From Candidatus Gastranaerophilales bacterium (GTDB lineage: Bacteria; Cyanobacteriota; Vampirovibrionia; Gastranaerophilales; Gastranaerophilaceae): 64,000 nucleotides of DNA. Location of the stretch: contig CANQAV010000005.1 of NCBI GenBank assembly GCA_947589425.1, positions 34,321 to 98,320 on the forward strand. Reading direction: 5' to 3'. The number at the start of each line of letters is the position of its first letter. Position 1 is the stretch's first letter. Below are positions 8,679 through 17,336 of the stretch, in pieces. The notes under the pieces were generated by a model, which worked only from the letters and a program-made list of their open reading frames with translations, ran no database searches and was not told the DNA's origin. Both the position numbers and the translations under genes were made by a program.

Positions 8679-9275
8679 ATGAAACATTTATTTATAATAT
8701 TACTTTTTTTGCTGTCTTTTAATGTTAGAGCCGAAATGCTTGATGTTGACTATAATTTTATAGACACGGCTTTTGACGGCATTAAACCCGTAACCGATAA
8801 AGAATTTAACGATACCATTAACAAATTAACTCCCCAGCCCGTTGAAAACACTTTCGGGGGAAGGCTTAAAGCATTTTTATTCGGAAGAAAACTTGGCGTT
8901 GAAACGCCAAATATAAAAGAGCCTGATGAAGAAATTGATTTCGGAGGAGAAAAAAAAGCAATCGAAGAAATAAGAAACGGAATTTATTTCATAAAACTTA
9001 TAGCTCCCATTGTTGCACAAGACGGTAAAATAATACCTGCCGGAAATTATAAAATTTTTGAAAAAAATATCTATAATCAACCCATGCTCGTTTTTTATCA
9101 GGGCAGAGATGAATACGGAATGCTTCAATTAAAAAAATTTGAAGACAATTTGAAAGGTGAAAACGACCTTACCTATTCAAGAGTTGATATAGTTTCCGAC
9201 GATTTAATAAGAATAGTTTATGCTACAATAGAAGACACCAAATGTGCAGTTGCTAAAGTATATTTGCAAAACTGA
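8679..9275 (+). CDS. Exported protein of unknown function
   Basis: The 198-residue protein has a clear signal peptide (about residues 1-18, cleavage after VRA). The mature part is acidic and mixed alpha/beta, with no recognised motif. The C-terminal half (about 95-195) looks like a compact beta-rich domain (IYFIKLIAPIVAQDGKIIPAGNY). It is a likely periplasmic or surface protein. It lies just upstream of ssb but ssb has its own promoter. Confidence 0.7.
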   Translation: MKHLFIILLFLLSFNVRAEMLDVDYNFIDTAFDGIKPVTDKEFNDTINKLTPQPVENTFGGRLKAFLFGRKLGVETPNIKEPDEEIDFGGEKKAIEEIRNGIYFIKLIAPIVAQDGKIIPAGNYKIFEKNIYNQPMLVFYQGRDEYGMLQLKKFEDNLKGENDLTYSRVDIVSDDLIRIVYATIEDTKCAVAKVYLQN

Positions 9276-9291
9276 ATTTTGAATATATAAT
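9264..9291 (+). promoter_or_regulatory. Promoter of the ssb-kinase-pdxA operon
   Basis: TTGCAA (9264-9269), a 16-bp spacer and TATAAT (9286-9291) lie about 29 nt before the ssb start. An AAGGTG Shine-Dalgarno sequence then precedes the ATG. This is the conventional leadered arrangement. Confidence 0.6.
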
Positions 9292-9319
9292 GTATGAAAA
9301 AGCAAAATAAAGGTGTGTT

Positions 9320-9658
9320 ATGAACAGTGCAATTTTAGTCGGCAGAGTAGGGCAAGACCCCGAAATAAAATATTTTGAAAGCGGAAAAAGCAAAACCACA
9401 TTTTCAATTGCGGTTGACAGATGGAATCCGAAAACAAAATCAAGAGAAGCGGATTGGTTTAATATACAGCTTTGGGATAAAAAAGCGGAATCTGCTGCCG
9501 AATGGATTAAAAAAGGCGCTCTTGTTTCAATTGAGGGTAGAATTATAGTATCAAAATGGCAGGCGCCTGACGGCGAAATGGTTGAAAGATACTTAATTAA
9601 CGCAACGGACTATGGTTTTGTCGGAAGCAAAAGGGATTCTCAAACCGCTGAGGCATAG
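9320..9658 (+). CDS. ssb: Single-stranded DNA-binding protein, short form
   Basis: The 112 residues form an OB-fold SSB core: MNSAILVGRVGQDPEIKY at the start, FSIAVDRW in the middle, and the WFNIQLWDKKAE and GALVSIEGRI strands. The chain stops straight after the OB fold (…SKRDSQTAEA), so the glycine-rich linker and the acidic DIPF-type tip that recruits partner proteins are missing. Short SSBs occur in cyanobacterial relatives and in mobile elements; a full-length SSB may exist elsewhere. The downstream kinase ATG starts 3 nt after its stop, indicating co-transcription. Confidence 0.92.
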   Translation: MNSAILVGRVGQDPEIKYFESGKSKTTFSIAVDRWNPKTKSREADWFNIQLWDKKAESAAEWIKKGALVSIEGRIIVSKWQAPDGEMVERYLINATDYGFVGSKRDSQTAEA

Positions 9659-9661
9659 GAT

Positions 9662-10975
9662 ATGAGTATACTCAATTCAACAATCATAGTAGCCGACGAC
9701 CTGACAGGTGCCAATGATACGGCGCTTCAATATTTTAAAACAGGTCTTAGCGCAAAAATTGTGATTGATATTTATACAGACTTCAATGATATTGAAGATG
9801 TTGATGTATGGGCAATTTCAACGGAAAGCAGAAATACAACAAAAGAAAAAGCCGTTGAAAGAGTTGTATTGGTATCTCAAAAATTAAAAGACTCTCTCGG
9901 CATTGAAAATTTTTATAAAAAAATAGATTCAACCCTAAGAGGTAATACCGGAGTTGAAATCGTATCAATGCTTGAAACAACAGGGAAAGATATAGCCATT
10001 ATTGCACCCGCATACATTGAAGAAGGAAGAACAACGGTAGGCTCATACCAGCTTTTAAACGGCATTATACTTGAGAGAACTCAATGTGCGCTTGACCCCA
10101 AAGCGCCTATTTATGAATCATACATCCCCGATATATTAAAAAAAGATTTAAATACAAGACTCCATGACCTTATAGGTACAATTGAACTAAGGACTGTTAC
10201 AAAAGGGGCAGGCCCCATAGTTTTAAAAATAAATGAACTTGTACGGCAAGGTAAAAAACTTATTGTGGCAGATGCCATGTCAAATGTTGATTTAGAACAG
10301 ATTGCGCTTGCCATAAACAAAAGCAGTTATGACATTCTTCCCTGCGGAAGTGCGGGTCTTGCAAACGCACTTAACAAAATATCTTTTGAAGAAAACACAA
10401 AAACAAAAATTGAACATGTTCCAAACCTTCCGAGGCTAATTGTTTCAGGCTCAGCAACACAATTAACTTATAATCAAATTAAAAAATTAAAAGAAGAAGG
10501 AAGGGATATCTTCTTTATTGATTTAACGGTAAAAGATATTATAGAAGGTTTTGAAGAAAAAATATACAAAGAAATAATTGAAATTTTATCTCAAAATAAA
10601 GATGTTGTTGTGCACTGTTCTTATATAGATAAAGAAATTACGGATGAAAATTCTTCAAACCAATTAATTGATGCGGGAATTGCAAAAGATGAATTCCCTT
10701 CTAAAATAACCGACTTTTTAGCCGATTTGGTTTATGAAATCAATATGAACTCTAAATTCATTCTTATTATGATAGGGGGCGAAACTTCCTTTAAATGTGC
10801 AAGAAAAATTGATTCTAAATATCTTCAAATACTTGATGCAATACTACCTGCAATTCCTTTGTGCATGGATGCAAACGGGAAAATTATTGTTACAAAATCG
10901 GGAAACTTCGGAACTCCTTCCACTCTCCTTGAGATTTTAAATTATTTTAACAGGCTTAAAAATGAAAACATATAA
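9662..10975 (+). CDS. Four-carbon acid sugar kinase family protein (OtnK/DtnK, DUF1537)
   Basis: This 437-residue kinase has the family's N-terminal signature VADDLTGANDTA (about 11-22), the substrate-binding KKIDSTLRGN (about 85-94) and a C-terminal nucleotide-binding domain with GGETSFKC. Members phosphorylate D-threonate, D-erythronate or related acids at O-4. The next gene is a PdxA-family dehydrogenase overlapping by 14 nt. DtnK/PdxA2 pairs convert D-threonate via 4-phosphothreonate to dihydroxyacetone phosphate, so sugar-acid breakdown is the likely role. The exact substrate cannot be read from sequence. Confidence 0.88.
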   Translation: MSILNSTIIVADDLTGANDTALQYFKTGLSAKIVIDIYTDFNDIEDVDVWAISTESRNTTKEKAVERVVLVSQKLKDSLGIENFYKKIDSTLRGNTGVEIVSMLETTGKDIAIIAPAYIEEGRTTVGSYQLLNGIILERTQCALDPKAPIYESYIPDILKKDLNTRLHDLIGTIELRTVTKGAGPIVLKINELVRQGKKLIVADAMSNVDLEQIALAINKSSYDILPCGSAGLANALNKISFEENTKTKIEHVPNLPRLIVSGSATQLTYNQIKKLKEEGRDIFFIDLTVKDIIEGFEEKIYKEIIEILSQNKDVVVHCSYIDKEITDENSSNQLIDAGIAKDEFPSKITDFLADLVYEINMNSKFILIMIGGETSFKCARKIDSKYLQILDAILPAIPLCMDANGKIIVTKSGNFGTPSTLLEILNYFNRLKNENI

Positions 10976-11849
10976 AATCGCAATTACCACGGGAGATAAA
11001 CTCGGAATAGGAAAAGAAATAACCAAAAAAGCGCTTGATATAATAAAGCCAAAAAAAGACGAGGTTTTAATAATCGGCGAAAAAATTGACGTTCCCTATG
11101 ACATAATGGAAATTAAAGAAGAAAACAACGGAAAATTTTGCGCATCCGCTCTTGAATATGCGTGTTCTTTGGCTGATAAAGGTTTAATTAAAGGGCTTGT
11201 GACATCTCCCGTTTCAAAGCTTGAACTTCATAAAGCGGGCTATTTCTATAACGGGCAGACAGAGCTTATTGAACATTTTTTAAGCCCGAAAGAAAAAAGA
11301 GCCCAAATGATTTTTATTGCAAATGATTTAAAAGTTATGCTTTTGACCCGCCATTGCGCCCTAAAAGATGTTTCTTTGAAAAAAGAAGAAGTTATTTATC
11401 AAACCAAAATTTTAAACGATTTTTTGGTTGAAAAATATAATATCAAATCTCCAAAAATCGCCCTTTGCGCCTTTAATCCGCACTGCGGGGAAGGAGGAAT
11501 TTTGGGGGATGAAGAAATTAAAATATTAAATCCTGCGGTTGAAAATTTAAAACAGCAAGGAATAAATATAACATACCCGATAAGCGCAGATGCTCTTTTT
11601 GCACGTGTCGGAAAGGAATATTTATCAAAAGAAAAATTAAGCTATGACGCTATTTTATCATGTTATCATGATCAGGCGCTGACGGCAGTTAAAGCACTCT
11701 CATTTGACTGTGCAATCAATACAACAATAGGTTTAAAAATAATAAGAACTTCTCCTTCATCGGGCACTGCCTATGATATAGCAGGTAAAAATATTGCAAA
11801 CCCGAACTCCATGAAAGAAGCAATTGAACTTGCGCTTAAATTATCTTAA
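10962..11849 (+). CDS. PdxA-family 4-phospho-acid dehydrogenase (PdxA or PdxA2)
   Basis: The 295-residue protein shows the PdxA layout: N-terminal TTGDKLGIGKEI, the TSPVSK loop, NPHCGEGG, and the metal-ligand region CYHDQALTAVK. Family members oxidise and decarboxylate 4-phosphohydroxythreonine (vitamin B6 synthesis) or 4-phosphothreonate/erythronate (catabolism). Fusion-like coupling to the upstream kinase favours the catabolic PdxA2 role. It is shorter than the roughly 330 residues of typical PdxA. The usual RTSxDHGTA motif reads RTSPSSGTA, so the conserved Asp-His is Ser-Ser. A dual role in pyridoxal synthesis cannot be excluded. Confidence 0.85.
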   Translation: MKTYKIAITTGDKLGIGKEITKKALDIIKPKKDEVLIIGEKIDVPYDIMEIKEENNGKFCASALEYACSLADKGLIKGLVTSPVSKLELHKAGYFYNGQTELIEHFLSPKEKRAQMIFIANDLKVMLLTRHCALKDVSLKKEEVIYQTKILNDFLVEKYNIKSPKIALCAFNPHCGEGGILGDEEIKILNPAVENLKQQGINITYPISADALFARVGKEYLSKEKLSYDAILSCYHDQALTAVKALSFDCAINTTIGLKIIRTSPSSGTAYDIAGKNIANPNSMKEAIELALKLS

Positions 11850-11914
11850 AAAGTTTAATTTTTCTTTAAATTAAAAGCAAAAAAAATTTGTCACGGTTAT
11901 AATAGTTTTATTCT

Positions 11915-13207
11915 ATGAAAAAGATTATATTAAGCTTCCTCATTTTAATTATTTTTTCCCTATCATGCTGCGCCATAACGGAAGATAGGAAAATTTCCCT
12001 TGAAGAAGCCCTAAAACAAGCGCTTAATACAAACCCTCAAATGAAAATGGCGGAGCTTAACACAAAAAGCGCAGAAAATAATATAAAAATCGCAGCCAAA
12101 TTTCAAAACCCTTCCGTAGGAACATATCAAAACATAGGCAAAGCGGCGCAATGGGAAGCACAGCAAATCGGCGGAGATTTAATTATTGAAATCTTAAAAA
12201 GAGGAAGAAGAAAAAATATTGCAAAATCAGATTATCTTACAGCACAAAACAATCAAAAATCCTATGAATATTATCTTTCTTTTGAAGTTAAAAAAGCCTA
12301 TATTGATTTTCTTTTAAAAAAAGCAAATTTAAATCTTATTAAAGAACAGGCACAACTCTCGCATGAGCTTTTGGAATGCCTTTCAAAACAGGCGGATAAA
12401 GGGCAAATTCCAAAGACCGATGTCCTTCAATCAAAAATTGCGTACAATAAATCAATAATGTATTTAAATATCGCCAAAGGCGAAGTTATAAGCGCACAAA
12501 ACAGATTTAATGCCGTTTTAAATTCAAGCGATATTAACTATGACACAAAGGAAAATACTCTTGATAACAACTATAAAGCCCTTCTTGCAATAAGCCCGAA
12601 GGAAGATAAAGCAACATTTGCGGAAGTTAAAAATTATGCGCTAAAGCACAGATATGACCTTTTGGCTTCAGAAAGCGAAGTGGAAAGCGCACAAAACAAA
12701 CTAAAAGCGATAAAAGCACGGCTTATTCCCGATCTTGAATTATCGGGAGGTTATGCCTATCAAACCAAAGGAGTTTCCGATAACGGACACTATCAACAAG
12801 GCGCATATGCGGGTGTAAGCCTTGTGAACATCCCTATACTATACCGCTATCAGCCCGAAATAAAAAATGCGCAGATTGAAATTGAGAAAAAACAGCTTAA
12901 ATATGAAGATACGAAAATCGACATCATAAGAAACGTAACGGATGCTTGGGAAAAATATACAATCGCAAAAAACAATCTTAATTATTACGACAGTGAACTT
13001 CTGGAAGATTCCAAAGAGCTTCTTGATGCTTCGGTTGAAAATCTTGAAAAAAAAGAAATTGATATTACGGCTTTTCTTGTTTCAAAAAAATTGTATCTTG
13101 ATTTAATCTTGGGTTATCATGAAGCGCTTGCAGAGTATTATATAAGCTATTTTGAGCTCTTAAAAGAAATAAATGCCGAAAGTTTGGATGATTTAGCTAG
13201 ATTATAA
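11915..13207 (+). CDS. TolC-family outer-membrane efflux protein
   Basis: The 430-residue protein has a hydrophobic signal peptide ending in LSCC, a possible lipobox. It then has the long amphipathic helices and internal duplication typical of outer-membrane efflux channels (SLEEALKQALNTNPQ at the start; second half from about 235). No pump or membrane-fusion protein is adjacent, so its partner is elsewhere. A TATAAT lies at 11898-11903, giving a leader of only about 5 nt. Its 3' end overlaps the convergent rsmG by 11 nt, with no terminator between them. Confidence 0.85.
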   Translation: MKKIILSFLILIIFSLSCCAITEDRKISLEEALKQALNTNPQMKMAELNTKSAENNIKIAAKFQNPSVGTYQNIGKAAQWEAQQIGGDLIIEILKRGRRKNIAKSDYLTAQNNQKSYEYYLSFEVKKAYIDFLLKKANLNLIKEQAQLSHELLECLSKQADKGQIPKTDVLQSKIAYNKSIMYLNIAKGEVISAQNRFNAVLNSSDINYDTKENTLDNNYKALLAISPKEDKATFAEVKNYALKHRYDLLASESEVESAQNKLKAIKARLIPDLELSGGYAYQTKGVSDNGHYQQGAYAGVSLVNIPILYRYQPEIKNAQIEIEKKQLKYEDTKIDIIRNVTDAWEKYTIAKNNLNYYDSELLEDSKELLDASVENLEKKEIDITAFLVSKKLYLDLILGYHEALAEYYISYFELLKEINAESLDDLARL

Positions 13208-13826
13208 CAAGATTTCTCTCGAAATTTTCTTTAAGAGGAAGATTATAAGGAATTATCCGAGGGGTTTTATCTTTATATTTTTGATTGAAAATTCTAAGCT
13301 CATCATCTATTGTTTTTGATTTATAAATTATAAATTTTGCCTCTTTTGAAAGATGCTTTTTAGATAATTCATATACATCAATTATCTTTCCTACCGCCCG
13401 AGATACAGCCAAATCAGCATTCAAAGGATTAAGGTCTTCTACCCTTGAATAAAAGATTTCAAGGTTTTTAAGGTCTAAAACTTCTTTAATTTCTTTTAAA
13501 AAATTAACTTTTTTAATACGGGAATCAACTGCCAATATTTTAATTTGAGGAAAACAAACCGCAAGAATAACAGAGGGAAAGCCCCCGCCCGTACCGATAT
13601 CAAGCAGTTTTTTGCAGTTATAAAATTTATCCCACAACAAAAGCGAAAGAGAATCAAAAACATGTTTTTCAAAAAGCACTTTTTCATCGTTTTTGCTTGT
13701 GAGGTTTGTGTGAGAATTATATTCTAAAAAACAATCCTGCCACCTGTTCAATTTTTCAATTGTTTCAAAAGAGGGAGTATAATTTAATTCTTTTTTTAAT
13801 ATTTCAAGTTTTTCTTTATCAATCAT
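13197..13826 (-). CDS. rsmG: 16S rRNA (guanine-N7) methyltransferase RsmG (GidB)
   Basis: The 209-residue SAM-dependent methyltransferase has the family landmarks: LNRWQ with T-N-L-T-S near the N-terminus, EKHVFDSL, the SAM loop LDIGTGGGFPS and SRAVG. RsmG modifies G527 of 16S rRNA. I chose the ATG at 13826 (MIDKEKLE), which overlaps the upstream ATPase stop by 8 nt (ATGATTGA) and so looks translationally coupled. An in-frame start seven codons earlier is possible. Confidence 0.93.
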   Translation of the reverse strand: MIDKEKLEILKKELNYTPSFETIEKLNRWQDCFLEYNSHTNLTSKNDEKVLFEKHVFDSLSLLLWDKFYNCKKLLDIGTGGGFPSVILAVCFPQIKILAVDSRIKKVNFLKEIKEVLDLKNLEIFYSRVEDLNPLNADLAVSRAVGKIIDVYELSKKHLSKEAKFIIYKSKTIDDELRIFNQKYKDKTPRIIPYNLPLKENFERNLVII

Positions 13827-16140
13827 ATTTTTTTGCAATTTTATCAAAAGTTAAATTATCAAGGCGAATTTTAATATCTTTAATTCTTGAATTTATTCTC
13901 TGAATATTTTCGTTGTTTGATGTACCCTCTAATACTTTTTTTGCGCTAAAAAACTGTTCAAGTGCACGCTCATCATCACCTTTGTCATAATAAAATTCAC
14001 CTGTTTCAAAATATACAAGCGCCTCTTTGAATTTATCACAAAGCTTTCTTGCGGTATTTATCGCCTCTTTATAATACAAGTTTGAAATGTTGTTATTTGT
14101 TTTAAGATAAATTTTTGTCAATTCTTTTTGTGAAAAATACATATTCTCAAGGTCATAGTTTTCACTGTCATATTGCAGAGCCATTTTTAAAAATTCACTC
14201 GCTTTATCATATTCCTGATGTTCGGTATAAATCAATCCAAGGTTTGTTAAAGAAGCGCTGTAATATTTATTTTCAGTCTTTTGAGAGCTTATCGTATAAT
14301 TTTTCTTATAATACTTAACGGCATTTTCCGTATCCTGATTTTCATCATATAAAACCGCAAGCTTATAATAACATTTTGCACTCAATTCATTGTTTTTGCC
14401 CAATGTATAAGAAAGAGCTTTTTCATAATCCGAAATTGCTTTATTTTTATCGGAAGAAGCACCTTCTATTTCTCCGAGTTCCAAATAGGCTTTTGCTCTG
14501 TAATTAGGAGGATTTGACTCGTTGTTTGCAATTTTTGTAAAACTTTCTTTTGCAATGTCTATTTTAAACAAATTCTTATATGTCATGGCAATTAAAAATT
14601 CAAGTTCGCACTTTCTTGAGTCTTTTGTTTTAAGAGCCAAATCAAGGGCTTGGGTATAATAATCTCTTGCAGCATCATACTCAATCAGATATTCATGATT
14701 TTTAGCACAAAGGGTATACAATTCAATTTTAAATTCATTATCATAATCAGCCTTAATCGCTTTTTCGAGTTCTTCCAAAGCGGATTTGTAAGAATATTGG
14801 CTTGTTAATTCACGAGATTTATTTATAAGCGAAACTATGTATCTGGAATTTTTTTCTTTGCTCAGCTCTTTATTGTTTTGTTCTTCATTTTTTGGATGCT
14901 TTTCATCTGCCGTTTCCTTCAGCAAAAGTTGTTTTTTTTCTTTAATTTTGGTTAATTTTTCAGATAGCTTTGATTTTTGAAGCTGACTTTCATCCTGCCA
15001 ATTCTGTAAATTTATACCCAAATATGACAGTTCGTTTTTATCTTTATTTTTTATTTTTAAGGCGGGTACGGATGCATAAAATTTATCAAGTTCTTTTCTG
15101 ATAGATTCTCTTGATAGTCTTAAAAGCCTGTCTTTCGGGCTTTTTGTAAGTTCGTTTTCGTATATTTTAATCAGGGTTTTATAATAAGAATATTTTTCCC
15201 TGACTGAAAATGAAGATGTTATGTATTCCCGAAAATAGTCTTTAACATATACTTCGTCTTTAAAACGACTTAATAAAAAATTTTTAACGAGATAGGAAAT
15301 ATAATCAACATTACCCAGTTTATACTCTTTAATAAAAAATGTTCCGACGGGATGAGAAAGACTACAGAGCATTCTAAAAAGACCCTGATGTATATTTGGA
15401 GTTAAAGATACGAATTTTGAAACCATAAACTCTTCCCAATCAGTATTTATAAGTTGATTTCTCCGCTCAAAATCCGCAGCCAAATCCTTTAGCTTGACGC
15501 CTGTTGTAAGACAGTATTTAATGCTCATTTTAAGATATAGTTCAAGCCCTCTTGTTATTTCGTAAAAATTCTCGCAGAACTCTTCGTCATCTTCTTCACA
15601 GTATGTTTTTATAATGTTTTTAAAATTTTCTTTGTTTTCTTCCTGAATTTTTAAATTCTTAATTCTGAGATTTTTTGATTCAAAAGGATTTTTGTCGCTG
15701 TTTCGTGAGACGATAATTAATTTTACTTTTTCGTATCCCGCAAGGTGAGATAAAAAATCCGTAATTTCACGACTGTCCTCAACCTTTTCATAATTTTCAA
15801 CCGCTATAATGCAATTATTATTAATTATTTTAAAATAATGACTTACTTTCTCTTTAAAATTATTTGATGCAAACTTTTTTAAAGCAATTTTTTGAGAAAG
15901 GGAAAAATCTCTTAAAGCATCATAAAAATTAAGCAAAAAATCATCTATTACCGAGTTTTCAAAACAAAAATGCCAAAACGCAAGGTTGTTATCTTCAAGC
16001 ATGGGGATTACTTTATCTATTGCTTCGCTTTTGCCTGAGCCCTTCGGTCCGCTTACAAAAAGTAAATCATAAGAAGATGTGGCAAATTCTGTTATTTCGT
16101 TTATAATAAAATTATTAAATTGAAAAAAACCTTGTGTCAT
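13819..16140 (-). CDS. STAND-like P-loop ATPase with C-terminal TPR array
   Basis: This 773-residue protein starts with an NTPase domain: Walker A GPKGSGKS (31-38), a Walker B-like strand CIIAVENYE (110-118) and a sensor strand LIIVSRN (141-147). A helical region (about 200-400) follows, then a Lys/Glu/Gln-rich linker (about 400-440), then roughly eight TPR-like repeats to the C-terminus (motifs such as DYYTQALDLAL, AVKYYKKNY, YDKASEFLKMALQYD). P-loop plus superhelical repeats is the STAND architecture of regulators and some defence proteins. It lacks an obvious effector domain. TAAAAT lies 6 nt before the ATG, with TTGCAA 18 bp further up. It is coupled to rsmG. Confidence 0.75.
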   Translation of the reverse strand: MTQGFFQFNNFIINEITEFATSSYDLLFVSGPKGSGKSEAIDKVIPMLEDNNLAFWHFCFENSVIDDFLLNFYDALRDFSLSQKIALKKFASNNFKEKVSHYFKIINNNCIIAVENYEKVEDSREITDFLSHLAGYEKVKLIIVSRNSDKNPFESKNLRIKNLKIQEENKENFKNIIKTYCEEDDEEFCENFYEITRGLELYLKMSIKYCLTTGVKLKDLAADFERRNQLINTDWEEFMVSKFVSLTPNIHQGLFRMLCSLSHPVGTFFIKEYKLGNVDYISYLVKNFLLSRFKDEVYVKDYFREYITSSFSVREKYSYYKTLIKIYENELTKSPKDRLLRLSRESIRKELDKFYASVPALKIKNKDKNELSYLGINLQNWQDESQLQKSKLSEKLTKIKEKKQLLLKETADEKHPKNEEQNNKELSKEKNSRYIVSLINKSRELTSQYSYKSALEELEKAIKADYDNEFKIELYTLCAKNHEYLIEYDAARDYYTQALDLALKTKDSRKCELEFLIAMTYKNLFKIDIAKESFTKIANNESNPPNYRAKAYLELGEIEGASSDKNKAISDYEKALSYTLGKNNELSAKCYYKLAVLYDENQDTENAVKYYKKNYTISSQKTENKYYSASLTNLGLIYTEHQEYDKASEFLKMALQYDSENYDLENMYFSQKELTKIYLKTNNNISNLYYKEAINTARKLCDKFKEALVYFETGEFYYDKGDDERALEQFFSAKKVLEGTSNNENIQRINSRIKDIKIRLDNLTFDKIAKKYD

Positions 16141-16334
16141 AATACTATTTTACAAAAATTATAAAGGTATTTGCAACAGGGGATACTTCTTTTAATGTAT
16201 TGCGTCAAAATCTTAATTAAAATGATTGGGTGTATATTTTACGTTATTAATATTTGTTAAGAAGGCGCGATAAAAAGGCAAAAAATAAAGTTCAGAATTA
16301 TTTATATATTTGTGTTGGTTATTTTGGGGTTAAT

Positions 16335-17336
16335 ATGCAGCAAATAAAAAATCCAAATCCAGATAGCTTATCTCCGGTAGGTTATTATGTATCGGACAAA
16401 GAAAAAAAGGCAAAATTTTATAAGCATGAATCTCACATTTATAAACAAGGACCGCTTTCGGGAGTTAAGGCGGGAGTACACAAATTAACCAACGACATTT
16501 TTACATATTTCCCCAAGGGTTTTTCGGGTTCTAAAAACAGCGATTTCTACGAATATTTATCTTTAGGCATGGTACCTTATATTATAGGCAGTGCAATGCT
16601 TATAGCCCTTAGATGTGCCGCAAACAAAAATTTCAACCAAGCTGACAGTGCTGCCGCAGGCGAAATAGCAAAAAGAGCGGGTGCGGGTGTTGTATTATAC
16701 GGAATTGGAAAATGGCTCTCTCAAAAAGTTTCAAGAGCACTTGTTCACCATTCAACGGGTATACCTCTTGATATGCGCTATATCAAAAAAGTCAATGAAG
16801 TTCCGGAGCCGGGACGTGAGAAAGGACTTGTACGTACACAATACCCCGGAGTATACGACAGTGTTGATTTCTACAGAAAAGACCTGCTTGCAAAAGACGG
16901 CGAGTTAAATTATCACAATGTATATCACCACTCCGATATTGCAGCCAAAAAAGCAGGCTACAAAAATAAATTAAATGCATCAAATCAGACAATGAACCCC
17001 AAAATTAAAGAGCTGAAATCAAGAGAAACAGCCCTTGAAAACATAAGCAAATATGTCAGTGCATCTTTGGGAGTTGCTTTGGGCTTCCAAAAGGCATTCG
17101 GAAAAATCAAAATCAAAGAGCCAAAGAGCTATATTTATGCCCTGAAAAACGGATTTATCCAGCTTTGGCAGGGTACTAACAGGAATTTAATTACAAAACA
17201 CTACGGCAAAGCTTTAATTATAGGCTCTGTACTATCCGCACTTTTAACGTGGATAATTCCTTCAAAAGAATTTAAAAAACACGAAAACACACTCAAATCA
17301 ACCGTTGATACTACAAAAGAATACGAGGTGGGCTAA
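16335..17336 (+). CDS. Membrane protein of unknown family, first gene of the GH13 cluster
   Basis: The start is the ATG at 16335 (MQQIKNPN), preceded by TTTTGGGG; an upstream in-frame TTG at 16254 lacks a ribosome site. The 333 residues contain hydrophobic segments near 65-85, 100-125 and 290-315 and no signal peptide. A segment at about 130-150 (HHSTGIPLDMRYI) resembles one in the next gene (LIHGFPIDQKYI), which suggests distant paralogy. Its TAA overlaps the next ATG by one base. The 194 bp upstream, between divergent genes, hold AT-rich promoter-like sequence but nothing else clear. I do not recognise the family. Confidence 0.75.
   Translation: MQQIKNPNPDSLSPVGYYVSDKEKKAKFYKHESHIYKQGPLSGVKAGVHKLTNDIFTYFPKGFSGSKNSDFYEYLSLGMVPYIIGSAMLIALRCAANKNFNQADSAAAGEIAKRAGAGVVLYGIGKWLSQKVSRALVHHSTGIPLDMRYIKKVNEVPEPGREKGLVRTQYPGVYDSVDFYRKDLLAKDGELNYHNVYHHSDIAAKKAGYKNKLNASNQTMNPKIKELKSRETALENISKYVSASLGVALGFQKAFGKIKIKEPKSYIYALKNGFIQLWQGTNRNLITKHYGKALIIGSVLSALLTWIIPSKEFKKHENTLKSTVDTTKEYEVG

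Noticed and set aside
16254..16334. In-frame upstream extension (TTG start) of the first GH13-cluster membrane protein
   Set aside because: It lacks a ribosome site and its 27 residues are atypical; the ATG at 16335 has GGGG upstream and a better N-terminus.
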